A stretch of DNA of 64,000 nt from Burkholderiales bacterium (GTDB lineage Bacteria; Pseudomonadota; Gammaproteobacteria; Burkholderiales; Burkholderiaceae_D). Position 1 is the first letter of the stretch. Each line of letters opens with the position of its first letter. Shown piece after piece: positions 25,656 to 34,575 of the stretch. The stretch is from assembly GCA_016200895.1 (NCBI GenBank), contig JACQDX010000145.1, positions 62,001 to 126,000 of the forward strand. Reading direction: 5' to 3'. Position numbers and translations under genes: made by a program. The notes under the pieces are model-generated. The model worked only from the letters and a program-made list of their open reading frames with translations. It had not been told where the DNA came from and did not search any database.

Positions 25656-26735
25656 TTATTTGCCTCGCTTATTTTTTACCTTATTTGCCACGCCATCAGC
25701 GAATACACGGTCCAGTGCGGCAATCAGTGCAGCACGGCTGGCCTTGGGCTGGTCCAGCCAATAGCTATGACTGGCCTCTGGCAACAAACTCAGACGCCCA
25801 TGAGGGACAGATTTGAGTATCTTGTTCCAGATATAGCCACCCGGATCACAATAGTCCTCATTGCCAAGGATGACTTCGACCGGACCCTGGTAAGCCTGCA
25901 AGGCCGGGCGGAAGCTCTCGAATTGCCTGGCAACTGCTGCAGGATCCTTGAAAACTGCATCCGCAACTGCCTGGGAATAAAATGCCTTGCCACCGTCGAT
26001 ATCAGGCCAGCGTTCTGCATGGTAGAGATTGACAGCACCAAACTGCATGCGCCACTGCTCAGTCAGATTACGGAAGTAACCTGGTGTGGCACGCGCAGCT
26101 TCTGCAGATGCTGCGCTGGGCATGGATTTGAATTTTGCCTGGACAGCTGCCAACCTGGCTTCTTGTTTTTGCCAGTATTGGGCAACCAGAGCATCAGCCT
26201 CTTCCTGTTCGGCAGGTGTCAGCAAGCCTGGTTCTTGTGGTGCTTTCTTGAAATCATTGTTGGGGGAAACCGGCAAAACCGGTGCCGTCAGGACCAGGCC
26301 GCGCACCCTGTCAGGGTACTTTGCGAGGTAAGCCATTGCCACTGCACCGCCCATGGAATGAGTGAGCAAGACCAGTTTTTCTTCGCCCAATTGCTGGCGC
26401 AAGGCTTCCAGGTCTTCCACCATTTTGGGGAGTGATACTTCCAGCTGACCAGCAGGTGAACGCAAAGAACCGCGCTGGTCATAGAACACCAGCTTGCGTT
26501 TGCTGGTCAGTGGCAGCAAAGGATCAAGCAGATAACTGTGTTCCGCGCCAAAACCACCATGCAAGACGACGACAGTCGGGCCTTTTCCTGCTTCCAGCAC
26601 ATATTGCCGGACTTCATCCTGACTGTCAAAATACAAATACCAGCTACGCGAGTTGGGAACATGCTGCGCCTGTGCATCCACGCTGACCATGGAAGTCAGC
26701 AACATAGACAGGATCAAACGACGTAGAGTCGACAA
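25656..26735 (-). CDS. Secreted alpha/beta hydrolase, proline iminopeptidase-like
   Basis: A 359-residue exported alpha/beta hydrolase. Residues 1-23 form a signal peptide ending DAQAQ. HGGFGAEHSYL is the oxyanion region, YDQRGS follows, and the nucleophile elbow is THSMGG (Ser near residue 128). The His near GLLPEASHSYW at about 325 should complete the triad. Similarity is to the proline iminopeptidase branch, so a periplasmic aminopeptidase or esterase is expected. The start is the unusual TTG at 26735, chosen because AAGGAG lies at the right distance and because only this start gives a full signal peptide. Confidence 0.86.
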   Translation of the reverse strand: MSTLRRLILSMLLTSMVSVDAQAQHVPNSRSWYLYFDSQDEVRQYVLEAGKGPTVVVLHGGFGAEHSYLLDPLLPLTSKRKLVFYDQRGSLRSPAGQLEVSLPKMVEDLEALRQQLGEEKLVLLTHSMGGAVAMAYLAKYPDRVRGLVLTAPVLPVSPNNDFKKAPQEPGLLTPAEQEEADALVAQYWQKQEARLAAVQAKFKSMPSAASAEAARATPGYFRNLTEQWRMQFGAVNLYHAERWPDIDGGKAFYSQAVADAVFKDPAAVARQFESFRPALQAYQGPVEVILGNEDYCDPGGYIWNKILKSVPHGRLSLLPEASHSYWLDQPKASRAALIAALDRVFADGVANKVKNKRGK

Positions 26736-27142
26736 GGTAAAACTCCTTAGCTGTAAAAACAGAGCAAATGCTCCGGATATGAGGCTGCAGTTCCGGTCAA
26801 CGACAAGAACACCAAACTTGCAGAAAAGAAAATCGCAATATATTTACAGTCACGCACCACTTTGTCAAATGAACATGTCAATGAAATATGAAAGCGTAGC
26901 CAGCAGGCTGCATTTGACAAGCCCAAGAGACAGCCCCACAATCAGCGCGCTTTGGCATTTTTGCGTTATTTTGCGCACGATTTATAGCCAGCATGACAAT
27001 TTTCATGATTAGTCAATCTGGTGCAATGCAGCAAATTCTCGCTCTGAAGATGCCAGCAAAACAGACAGAAAACAATATTTATACTATGGTTGCCTGCCCG
27101 CCGCGATTTTGCACAATTTTTGACCAAAAAATCAGATTGCGC
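26736..27142. other. Divergent intergenic region without a gene
   Basis: About 400 bases between the alpha/beta hydrolase and the ribokinase gene, AT-rich, with no convincing reading frame. It should hold the hydrolase promoter on the minus strand. The ribokinase promoter and operator at its right end are listed separately. Confidence 0.5.
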
Positions 27143-27199
27143 TTGACGTTCAACAGGCTCCATAGTTAAATACGAAATCGATTGCGCAAACGATTGCGC
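27143..27199 (+). promoter_or_regulatory. Ribokinase promoter with LacI-family-type operator
   Basis: TTGACG (27143-27148) and TTAAAT (27166-27171) are 17 bases apart. Overlapping the predicted transcription start is GCGCAAACGATTGCGC (27184-27199), a 16-base palindrome centred on CG, the form bound by LacI/PurR/RbsR-family repressors. A second half CGATTGCGC directly precedes it (27178-27187), giving a direct repeat. No LacI-type gene lies in the window, so the regulator must be encoded elsewhere. Confidence 0.65.
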
Positions 27200-27226
27200 G
27201 ACAACTTTTTACCGAGAATAAGCATC

Positions 27227-28156
27227 ATGAAGCCACGCATTACTGTAGTCGGCAGCGTCAATATGGATCTGGTTTTTCGCACGCCACGCATGCCGGCTGT
27301 GGGTGAAACCCTGCATGGCCATGAATTTTGTCAGATTCCCGGTGGCAAAGGGGCCAATCAGGCGGTAGCCGCTGCCCGCCAGGGTGCGCAGGTCAGCTTT
27401 ATTGGTGCGGTAGGTGATGACGGTTTTGGCAGTTTCTCCCATGCCTGTCTGGCTGCTGAAGGGATGGAACTCACGCACCTGGCCCGTGTGGCAGGTGTGG
27501 CGACTGGCGTTGCCGGTATTCTGGTTGATGATAATGGCAATAACAGTATCGTGCTGGCGGCAGGGGCCAATGCCACGCTCACGGCAGCGCAGGTAGAAGC
27601 TGCTACCGCTGCCATCGCTGGCGCACAATTACTGGTTTGCCAACTTGAAACCCCACTGGCCACTGTCACCCGCGCAATAGAAATCGCCCGCGCCCAGGGT
27701 GTCAAAGTGATTTTGAACCCGGCCCCGGCACAAGACCTGACCGATGCCTTGCTGGCCCAAGTTGATTACCTGATCTTGAATGAAACTGAAGCTTCACAAC
27801 TGAGTGGCGTGACAGTAGTAGACCAGGCCAGCGCCAAAGCCGCATCGGAACAAATCTTGCAACGTGGTACGGGCACAGTCTTGCTGACCATGGGCGAGCA
27901 TGGTGCCCTGATTACTGAAAGCACGGGCAGCCAGTTTATCCCGGCAGTCAAGGTTGACGTGGTGGACACCACCGCTGCTGGCGACACCTTTGTCGGTGCG
28001 TTTGCGGTTGGTCTGGCAAATGGCCTGAGCGTGATTGATGCCAGCCGTGAAGCGCAATATACGGCGGCACTGACTGTCACCAAGCTGGGTGCGCAAACAT
28101 CCATACCGCAACGCCAGCAAGTGCTGGACTTCATGGCGGTCAGGAAGGCTGCTTAA
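27227..28156 (+). CDS. rbsK: Ribokinase
   Basis: A 309-residue PfkB-family ribokinase, which phosphorylates ribose at O5. It shows VVGSVNMDLVFRTPRMPAVGET, the sugar-binding PGGKGANQAVAAARQGA and the catalytic DTTAAGDTFVGAFA (Asp is the base). Length is normal. The start at 27227 gives the family N-terminus. The gene opens the nucleoside module: the importer and nucleoside hydrolase downstream would produce free ribose as its substrate. An operator of LacI type precedes it. Confidence 0.93.
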   Translation: MKPRITVVGSVNMDLVFRTPRMPAVGETLHGHEFCQIPGGKGANQAVAAARQGAQVSFIGAVGDDGFGSFSHACLAAEGMELTHLARVAGVATGVAGILVDDNGNNSIVLAAGANATLTAAQVEAATAAIAGAQLLVCQLETPLATVTRAIEIARAQGVKVILNPAPAQDLTDALLAQVDYLILNETEASQLSGVTVVDQASAKAASEQILQRGTGTVLLTMGEHGALITESTGSQFIPAVKVDVVDTTAAGDTFVGAFAVGLANGLSVIDASREAQYTAALTVTKLGAQTSIPQRQQVLDFMAVRKAA

Positions 28157-28420
28157 GAGAATAGCTTTCGAAAGCAGCACCAAAATTGGGCAAAGGCACA
28201 AAATCATGCCTTGCCACCAGCATCAACACTGTTTTTGATAAAATTTCGCCCGCGTGGCTGAAACGAAATGTCTGCACCATGTTAGGCTTGCACAGGCTTT
28301 CAAGACTGACTCTGCTTTTATGTAATTCAGGCTGTGGCAGCGAAAAACATGGTTTTTAATTTGGGCGCTGCATGCTCTTTGTGAGCACACAGCACAACGA
28401 CATCTGATGAAGGAAATTTC

Positions 28421-29425
28421 ATGAAACTCAAGCAAATCTGCCTGTCCCTGACGACCCTGATGGCTGTCGGTGGCGCGGCCAGTGCTTATGCTGCAGACCT
28501 TAAATTTGCAGTGATTTATGATGCAGGCGGCAAGTTTGACAAGTCCTTCAACCAGTCAGCATCTGAAGGCGCAGAGCGTTTCAAGAAAGAAACCAAACTC
28601 AATTTCCTGGAAGTGCAAGTCGCCAGCGACACCCAGACTGAACAAGTCTTGCGCAACCTGGCGCGCAAAAATGTAGACCTGATCGCTGCCATTGGTTTTG
28701 GCCAGGCGACTGCGGTACAAAATATCGCCAAGGAATTCCCAAAAACCAAGTTCGTATTGATCGATGGTATTGCCACGGGCGATAACGTCAGCTCAGTCTT
28801 GTTCAAGGAACAGGAAGGTTCTTACCTGGTGGGCGTGGCTGCAGCGATTGCCAGCAAATCCAAAAAAGTCGGCTTTGTCGGTGGCATGGACATCCCGCTG
28901 ATACGCAACTTTGCCTGCGGCTATGCACAGGGTGCAAAAGCGACTGAACCCAAGATTGATGTCGTACAAAACATGGTTGGCACCACCACAGCAGCCTGGA
29001 ATGACCCGGCCAAAGGTGGCGAGCTGGCACGCGCGCAGTTTGAACGTGGCGTTGATGTGATTTTTGCAGCAGCCGGTGGTAGCGGCATGGGCACTTTGCA
29101 AGCCGTCAAGGAAAAAGGCAAGCTGGGCATAGGTGTGGATTCCAACCAGAACTACATGCACCCAGGCAGCATGCTGACATCCATGGTAAAACGCGTTGAC
29201 CAGGCTATCTACGACAGCTTCATGCAATTGAAAAACGGTAACTGGAAAAACGGTACCCAATACAAAGGCCTGAAAGAAGGCGGCGTTGACTGGGCACTGG
29301 ACAAGGATAACCGCAGCGTTGTCAGCGCTGACATGGAAAAACGCGTCAACGCTGCCAAGCAAGACATTATCAACGGCAAGGTCAAGGTTGTTGATTTCCG
29401 TGAAGGCAATAAGTGCCCGGTCTGA
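28421..29425 (+). CDS. BMP-family nucleoside ABC transporter substrate-binding protein
   Basis: A 334-residue periplasmic binding protein of the BMP/PnrA family, which captures purine or other nucleosides for ABC import. A signal peptide covers residues 1-24 (AYA-AD). Family motifs are FAVIYDAGGKFDKSFNQSA near the N-terminus, VFAAAGGSG-like FAAAGGSGMG in the middle and GIGVDSNQNY. It has no lipobox, so it is soluble, as usual in Proteobacteria. AAGGAAATTTC precedes the ATG. It heads the transporter genes for ATPase and two permeases. Confidence 0.93.
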   Translation: MKLKQICLSLTTLMAVGGAASAYAADLKFAVIYDAGGKFDKSFNQSASEGAERFKKETKLNFLEVQVASDTQTEQVLRNLARKNVDLIAAIGFGQATAVQNIAKEFPKTKFVLIDGIATGDNVSSVLFKEQEGSYLVGVAAAIASKSKKVGFVGGMDIPLIRNFACGYAQGAKATEPKIDVVQNMVGTTTAAWNDPAKGGELARAQFERGVDVIFAAAGGSGMGTLQAVKEKGKLGIGVDSNQNYMHPGSMLTSMVKRVDQAIYDSFMQLKNGNWKNGTQYKGLKEGGVDWALDKDNRSVVSADMEKRVNAAKQDIINGKVKVVDFREGNKCPV

Positions 29426-29481
29426 GTACCATTAACAAGTACTCGGCCTGATCATTGGTACCAGGTAGCAGTAATGTATGA

Positions 29482-29515
29482 AGGGCGCAGTATCTTTTCA
29501 GATACTTTGCGCCCT
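29482..29515 (+). terminator. Intercistronic stem-loop after the binding-protein gene
   Basis: AGGGCGCA (29482-29489) pairs with TGCGCCCT (29508-29515) and the inner GTATC with GATAC, giving a 13-bp interrupted stem with a TTTTCA loop. No T run follows. Between a binding-protein gene and its ATPase such a hairpin usually protects the upstream mRNA, so that more binding protein than membrane complex is made. Confidence 0.7.
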
Positions 29516-29571
29516 GATTGATGTTTAGAGCCTAATCTGTCGCACATCGTATTTTAAAGAAACGCTAAAGT

Positions 29572-31101
29572 ATGCAGCCAGCAGTCGAATTTCAACAGAT
29601 CTCCAAACGCTTTGGCGCGGTACAGGCCAACCGTGATGTGAGCTTTTCCATTGCGCCGGGTTCCATCCACGGCGTGATCGGTGAAAACGGCGCAGGCAAG
29701 TCCACGCTGATGAGCATACTGTATGGCTATTACCGCGCCGACAGTGGCAAGCTGCTTATCAATGGCGCAGAACAGCATATACGCAATAGCCAGGAAGCGA
29801 TCAACCTGGGCATAGGCATGGTGCATCAGCATTTCATGCTGGTCGAGAACATGACGGTACTCGACAATGTCATGCTCGGCACGGAAGGTGGTTTTCGCCT
29901 GAAGCCCAAGCGTCATGAAGTCGAAGCCAAGTTGCGCGAAATTTGCAAACGCTATTCCCTCGATGTAGACCCGCTGGCGACGATACAGGACTTGTCCGTA
30001 GGCGTGCAGCAAAGGGTGGAAATCCTCAAGCAGATTTACCGCAGCGCCAATATCCTGATCCTGGATGAACCAACCGCCGTCTTGACGGTGCAAGAAGCCG
30101 CCTCTCTGTTTGAAGTGCTGCGCCTGTTCAAGGAACAGGGCAAGACCATTATCCTGATCACCCACAAGCTGCAAGAGATTCTGGAAATCACTGACCAGGT
30201 CACGGTCATGCGTGCAGGTACTGTCATAGGTTCTGTCGCCACGGCAGATACCACGACCACCCAGTTGGCTGAAATGATGGTTGGTCGCCCCATCGTCACC
30301 CATTTGCCACGTGCTGCCTATGCGCCGGGCGAGATGGTGCTGGAAGTCAAGGACCTGAACCTGGTGAATACGCAAAAAGTCAGCCTGTTGAAGAATGTCA
30401 GTTTCAATATCCGCGCTGGCGAAATCGTCGCGATTGCCGGTGTCTCTGGCAATGGCCAGAGTGAATTGCTGGAAATCTTAAGCGGCATGCGCCTGCCCAC
30501 CAGTGGCAAGCTGCAAATGCAGGGCAAGGACTTACCCTTTGCTGGTCGCAAGGATGCCGATGGCTTGCCAGCGACCTTCCGCGATCTGGGCATAGCCCAT
30601 GTTCCGGAAGACCGCTTGCGTGATGCCGTCATCAAAAATTTCTCGGTGATGATGAACAGTTTTCTGGGTTACCAGAAAAAACTGGGCAAGTCTTTTGGTT
30701 TGCTCGACTACAAAAGCATTTTGAAAAATTGTACAGACTTGCTGGCCAGGTTTGATGTACGCCCGGCCGACCCGCATTTGCGTATTGCCCTGCTGTCTGG
30801 CGGTAACCAGCAAAAAGTGGTGATGGCGCGCGAGATTGCCGCCAACCCAAAACTGATGCTGGTGGGCCAGCCTACCCGTGGGGTTGATATAGGTACGATA
30901 GAAAGCCTGCATACCCGCCTGCTGGCGATGCGTGATGCCGGCATTGCCATTTTGCTGGTATCGGTAGAGCTGGAAGAAGTACGTGCCCTGGCTGACCGCA
31001 TCCTGGTCATCTCTGGCGGTGCCATTACGGGTGAATTGAAGGCAGAAGAATTTGATGCGACCGAGATAGGTTGCCTCATGGGTGGCATACACACTCATTG
31101 A
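29572..31101 (+). CDS. Nucleoside ABC transporter ATP-binding protein (two NBDs)
   Basis: A 509-residue duplicated ATPase of the sugar/nucleoside importer type (RbsA/YufO-like). The first domain has Walker A GENGAGKST (about residues 38-46), a signature LSVGVQQRVEILK and Walker B ILILDEPTAV. The second domain has the usual degenerate Walker A GVSGNGQSE and signature LSGGNQQKVVMAREIA with VGQPTRGVD. It powers import by the two permeases encoded next and is cytoplasmic, bound to the inner membrane. Confidence 0.94.
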   Translation: MQPAVEFQQISKRFGAVQANRDVSFSIAPGSIHGVIGENGAGKSTLMSILYGYYRADSGKLLINGAEQHIRNSQEAINLGIGMVHQHFMLVENMTVLDNVMLGTEGGFRLKPKRHEVEAKLREICKRYSLDVDPLATIQDLSVGVQQRVEILKQIYRSANILILDEPTAVLTVQEAASLFEVLRLFKEQGKTIILITHKLQEILEITDQVTVMRAGTVIGSVATADTTTTQLAEMMVGRPIVTHLPRAAYAPGEMVLEVKDLNLVNTQKVSLLKNVSFNIRAGEIVAIAGVSGNGQSELLEILSGMRLPTSGKLQMQGKDLPFAGRKDADGLPATFRDLGIAHVPEDRLRDAVIKNFSVMMNSFLGYQKKLGKSFGLLDYKSILKNCTDLLARFDVRPADPHLRIALLSGGNQQKVVMAREIAANPKLMLVGQPTRGVDIGTIESLHTRLLAMRDAGIAILLVSVELEEVRALADRILVISGGAITGELKAEEFDATEIGCLMGGIHTH

Positions 31102-31177
31102 AATGTAACACCGCCCGAATGAGCCGTAATTAGAATAGTGCAAGAACAAGCGAACACAGACAAGCGACCAAACCAAG

Positions 31178-32260
31178 ATGAATCAAGCCGACCTCCCACG
31201 CTGGGCCACCGCATTTGCCCTGCCGCTGTTAAACCTGTTCTCCGCCTTACTGGTCGCGGCGGGTGTAATTTATCTGCTGGGCGAAAGCCCGATAGAATCC
31301 CTGGGCATACTCATCAACGCCGCAGTGCTGAACCCTGAAGGCCTGGGTTACACCCTGTTTTATGCAGCCACCTTTATCTTTACTGGCTTATCAGTGTCGG
31401 TAGCTATGCAGGCCGGTTTGTTCAATATTGGTAGCGAAGGACAGATGTATGTAGGCGGCCTGGGCCTGACCCTGGTCTTGCTGTGGCTGGATTCGTCCCT
31501 GCCAGGCTGGTTGCTGATACCTTTGGCGATGCTGGGTGCTGCTGTATTTGGTGCGGCCTGGGCGTTCTTGCCGGGTTACCTGCAAGCCAAACGCGGCAGC
31601 CATGTGGTGGTGACGACCATCATGTTCAACTTCATCGCTGCCAGTTTGATGAATTACGTGATCGTCAGTTTCCTCATTCCTGCGGGCCAGCAAAACACTG
31701 CCAGCCGCGTGTTTGCCGATGCATCCTGGTTGCCCAAGCTGAATGCTATCTTGCCGGTACTGGGTGAAACTCCTTTGAATATCAGCTTCGTGCTGGCACT
31801 GGTGGCACTGGTGATTTATGGCGTCGTCGTCTGGCGCACCACCTGGGGTTACCAGTTGCGTGCCACAGGCTTGAATCAGCATGCGGCGCATTATGCGGGT
31901 ATCTCCATCAGCAAAACCATTATCGTGACGATGATGATATCCGGCGCGCTGGCTGGCCTGGCTGCTGTCAATTCTGTCATGGGTTCTACCCACTACCTGA
32001 ACCTTAACTTCCCTGCCGGGGCCGGTTTTATCGGTATCGCGATTGCCCTGATGGGGCGCCAGCATCCGGTGGGTATTTTGCTGTCATCCATCCTGTTTGG
32101 TGCCCTGATACAGGGTGGCTTTGATCTGTCGCTGGAAAAAGCCAATATCCCACCAGAGACCTTTATCTTTATCCAGGGTTTGATCATCCTGTTCTGCGGT
32201 GCCATGGAAAACCTGTATGCCCCTGCCCTGTCTGCCCTGCTCAAGCGTAAGGAAAAATGA
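31178..32260 (+). CDS. Nucleoside ABC transporter permease 1
   Basis: A 360-residue inner membrane permease of the BPD_transp_2 family (YufP-like), with about eight to ten membrane helices. Family motifs include GLFNIGSEGQMYVGGL at residues 80-95 and AGLAAVNSVMG in the second half. It forms a heterodimer with the next permease. The stop codon overlaps the next start (ATGA), so the two are made together. Confidence 0.93.
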   Translation: MNQADLPRWATAFALPLLNLFSALLVAAGVIYLLGESPIESLGILINAAVLNPEGLGYTLFYAATFIFTGLSVSVAMQAGLFNIGSEGQMYVGGLGLTLVLLWLDSSLPGWLLIPLAMLGAAVFGAAWAFLPGYLQAKRGSHVVVTTIMFNFIAASLMNYVIVSFLIPAGQQNTASRVFADASWLPKLNAILPVLGETPLNISFVLALVALVIYGVVVWRTTWGYQLRATGLNQHAAHYAGISISKTIIVTMMISGALAGLAAVNSVMGSTHYLNLNFPAGAGFIGIAIALMGRQHPVGILLSSILFGALIQGGFDLSLEKANIPPETFIFIQGLIILFCGAMENLYAPALSALLKRKEK

Positions 32261-33228
32261 TGTTTGATGATTTTCAATTTTCCAGCATCCTGGTATCGAC
32301 CATACGCAATGCGCCGGTATTGATGTTTGCTGCCATGGCTGGCCTGTTTGCTGAACGCAGTGGCGTGGTTGACCTGGCACTGGAAGGCAAGATGCTGGCT
32401 GCCGCCTTTGTCTCTGCCGCCGTGGCTTTTGTGACCAAGAACCCCTGGCTGGGCATCATGGCGGGCGTCGGTATTTCTGTCGTCATCGCCCTGCTGCAAG
32501 GCTTTGTCAGCATCACGCAAAAAGGTAACCAGCTGGTCGCCGGTATTGCCCTCAATATCGCCCTCAGCGGTTTGACCTTTGTGATCGCGCAATATTTCTT
32601 CCAGCAAGGTGGCCGTACACCTGATCTGGGTGAGGCACGTCTGTTTGATATTGTGCTGCCAGGTTCAGCCGCTGTCGCTGGCATCCCTTTCATAGGCTGG
32701 TTTTATACCAAGCTCATCGGTGGTCATAGTGCCTTGGTCTACCTGGCATTTGCCCTGATCCCTGTTGTGCACTGGGTCTTGTACCACACCCGCTTTGGCC
32801 TGCGCCTGCGCGCCGTCGGTGAAAACCCGCATGCGGCAGATGCCGCTGGTATCAATGTAGAACGCACCCGCTTCATGGCCATGCTGTGCGCTGGCGTGCT
32901 GTGCTCATTCTCTGGCGCGTATTTGTCCATCGTGCAAAGCGGCTTCTTCTTGCGCGATATGTCGGCTGGTAATGGTTACCTGGCTTTGACGGCACTGGTA
33001 TTCGGTAACTGGCGGCCTTTGCATACGGCACTTGGTTGCCTGATGTTCGGTTTCTTCGCCGCCTTGCAAGTCCAGATAGAAGGCGTGACCTTCCCTGGCA
33101 TAGGCAAGGTACCGGGCTCCCTGATACAAATGATTCCTTACGTCGTGACCGTGATCGTATTGGCAGGCTTGATGGCAAAGTCCGTCGCCCCGAAAGCGAT
33201 AGGCCAGCCGTTTGTGAAGTCCAGATAA
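32257..33228 (+). CDS. Nucleoside ABC transporter permease 2
   Basis: A 323-residue inner membrane permease (YufQ-like), partner of the preceding permease. Typical segments are APVLMFAAMAGLFAERSGVVDLALEGKMLAAAF split over the first two helices, and the RLRAVGENPHAADAAGI loop facing the ATPase. Starts at 32257 or 32260 are both possible (ATGATG); the first overlaps the upstream stop. It closes the transporter operon, and a repeat-rich gap follows. Confidence 0.93.
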   Translation: MMFDDFQFSSILVSTIRNAPVLMFAAMAGLFAERSGVVDLALEGKMLAAAFVSAAVAFVTKNPWLGIMAGVGISVVIALLQGFVSITQKGNQLVAGIALNIALSGLTFVIAQYFFQQGGRTPDLGEARLFDIVLPGSAAVAGIPFIGWFYTKLIGGHSALVYLAFALIPVVHWVLYHTRFGLRLRAVGENPHAADAAGINVERTRFMAMLCAGVLCSFSGAYLSIVQSGFFLRDMSAGNGYLALTALVFGNWRPLHTALGCLMFGFFAALQVQIEGVTFPGIGKVPGSLIQMIPYVVTVIVLAGLMAKSVAPKAIGQPFVKSR

Positions 33229-33242
33229 TTTAATAAAAAGAC

Positions 33243-33450
33243 CTCTCAACACAGAGGCACGGAGAAAAGAGTCGAGGAGGTTGGCAGGTTTGTAGGTTGG
33301 GCTACGCTTCATCAGCCCAACACTTAGCCTACAATCGACGAATACGTTATTGAAACGCCGAGTGTTGGGCTGGTAAACCGTAGCCCAACCTACGCTATTA
33401 CAACCTATCCGGCTTTTCTCTGTGCCCCTCTGTGTCTTTGTGGTGAGATT
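33243..33450. repeat. Nested inverted repeats, including palindromic family A copy 2
   Basis: The outer arms, CAACACAGAGGCACGGAGAA (about 33247-33266) and TTCTCTGTGCCCCTCTGTG (33416-33434), are inverted copies of a repeat widespread in bacterial genomes. Nested inside are TTTGTAGGTTGGGCTACGCT (33287-33306) and AGCCCAACCTACG (33382-33394), the second member of family A seen at 2164-2340. The stretch 33229-33564 contains no gene besides the leader of the nucleoside hydrolase. Confidence 0.78.
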
Positions 33451-33564
33451 TCCAGTCTTAAAAAACAATATTTCGACCTCCTTGAACCGGGTCAACTGCA
33501 ACAATTCACATCGCGACTGGGTTCTGCCCAATGGCCAGCCGGTGTAATTTTGGAGAGCATCCAC

Positions 33565-34563
33565 ATGTCAACAACAGCAAAACATAAAGTCATATTTGAT
33601 ACTGATCCAGGCGTCGATGATGCAATGGCCTTGTACTTTGCGCTTGCGCATCCTGATATCGAGATGGTCGGCATTACCACGACCTTCGGTAACGTCTATG
33701 TTGAACAGGCGACCATTAATGCGCTGTATCTGACGCGCATTGCTGGCCGCAATATCCCTGTCGCTCAGGGTGTACCCGTGCCTTTTGCCAAGGCTGCCGG
33801 TACGCCGCCTGACTTTATCCACGGTGCTGATGGTTTGGGTAACCTGAACAGCCGTATTGAAGTCGGTGGCAAGGCAGAAGTAGAAAGCGCGGCCGAATTC
33901 ATCGTCAAGATGGCACGCCAGCATCCGGGTGAAATCACCCTGGTTGCAGTTGGCCCACTGGGTAACCTGGGTCTGGCCCTGAAGATGGAACCACAACTGC
34001 CAAAACTGCTGAAGCAAGTTGTGCTGATGGCAGGTACGGTCGATGAACCAGGCAATGTATCGCCAGTGGCAGAAGCCAATGTCTGGAATGACCCTGACGC
34101 AGCTGATCTGGTCTTTACTGCAGGCTGGGACCTGACCATGGTAGGTCTCGACGTCACGCACCGCGTGGTCCTGCCTTCGACTTTCTTTGCACGCCTGGCA
34201 GAGCAGCATAAACACGTGGCGATGGATACCCTGTCACACGCAGTCAACTTCTACGCTAACTTCTACCAAAGCATACGCCCTGACCTGGGCCACGCCTGCT
34301 ATGGTCATGATGTACTGGCATTTGTCTGGCTGGTGGCACCGCAGATTTTCGAGACCAGCTCTGGCCGTGTACGCGTCGCCAAAGAAGGCATAGGCAATGG
34401 CCAGACCATGATGGCAAAACTGCCTATTCCGTATCCACAGGCAGGTTGGGAAGCCAGCAAACCAGAAACCCGCGTTTGCATGAAGGTCGATGCAGAAGCA
34501 TGTAAACAATTGATCGATGCAACCCTGGCGTCAAACTGGTTGCAGGCACCTCTGGCTCAATAA
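33565..34563 (+). CDS. Nucleoside hydrolase (IUNH family)
   Basis: A 332-residue inosine-uridine-type nucleoside hydrolase that splits ribonucleosides into base and ribose. The calcium-binding N-terminus FDTDPGVDDAM (Asp12, Asp14, Asp18, Asp19) is intact. VTLVAVGPLGNL-like EITLVAVGPLGNLGLAL and the C-terminal CYGHDVLAFVWL (catalytic His region) are present. The ATG at 33565 follows GGAGAG and is preferred to 33550. It lies after a nucleoside importer and 12 bases before an oxygenase gene, so it should act on imported nucleosides. Confidence 0.94.
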   Translation: MSTTAKHKVIFDTDPGVDDAMALYFALAHPDIEMVGITTTFGNVYVEQATINALYLTRIAGRNIPVAQGVPVPFAKAAGTPPDFIHGADGLGNLNSRIEVGGKAEVESAAEFIVKMARQHPGEITLVAVGPLGNLGLALKMEPQLPKLLKQVVLMAGTVDEPGNVSPVAEANVWNDPDAADLVFTAGWDLTMVGLDVTHRVVLPSTFFARLAEQHKHVAMDTLSHAVNFYANFYQSIRPDLGHACYGHDVLAFVWLVAPQIFETSSGRVRVAKEGIGNGQTMMAKLPIPYPQAGWEASKPETRVCMKVDAEACKQLIDATLASNWLQAPLAQ

Positions 34564-34575
34564 AAGGAGACCATT

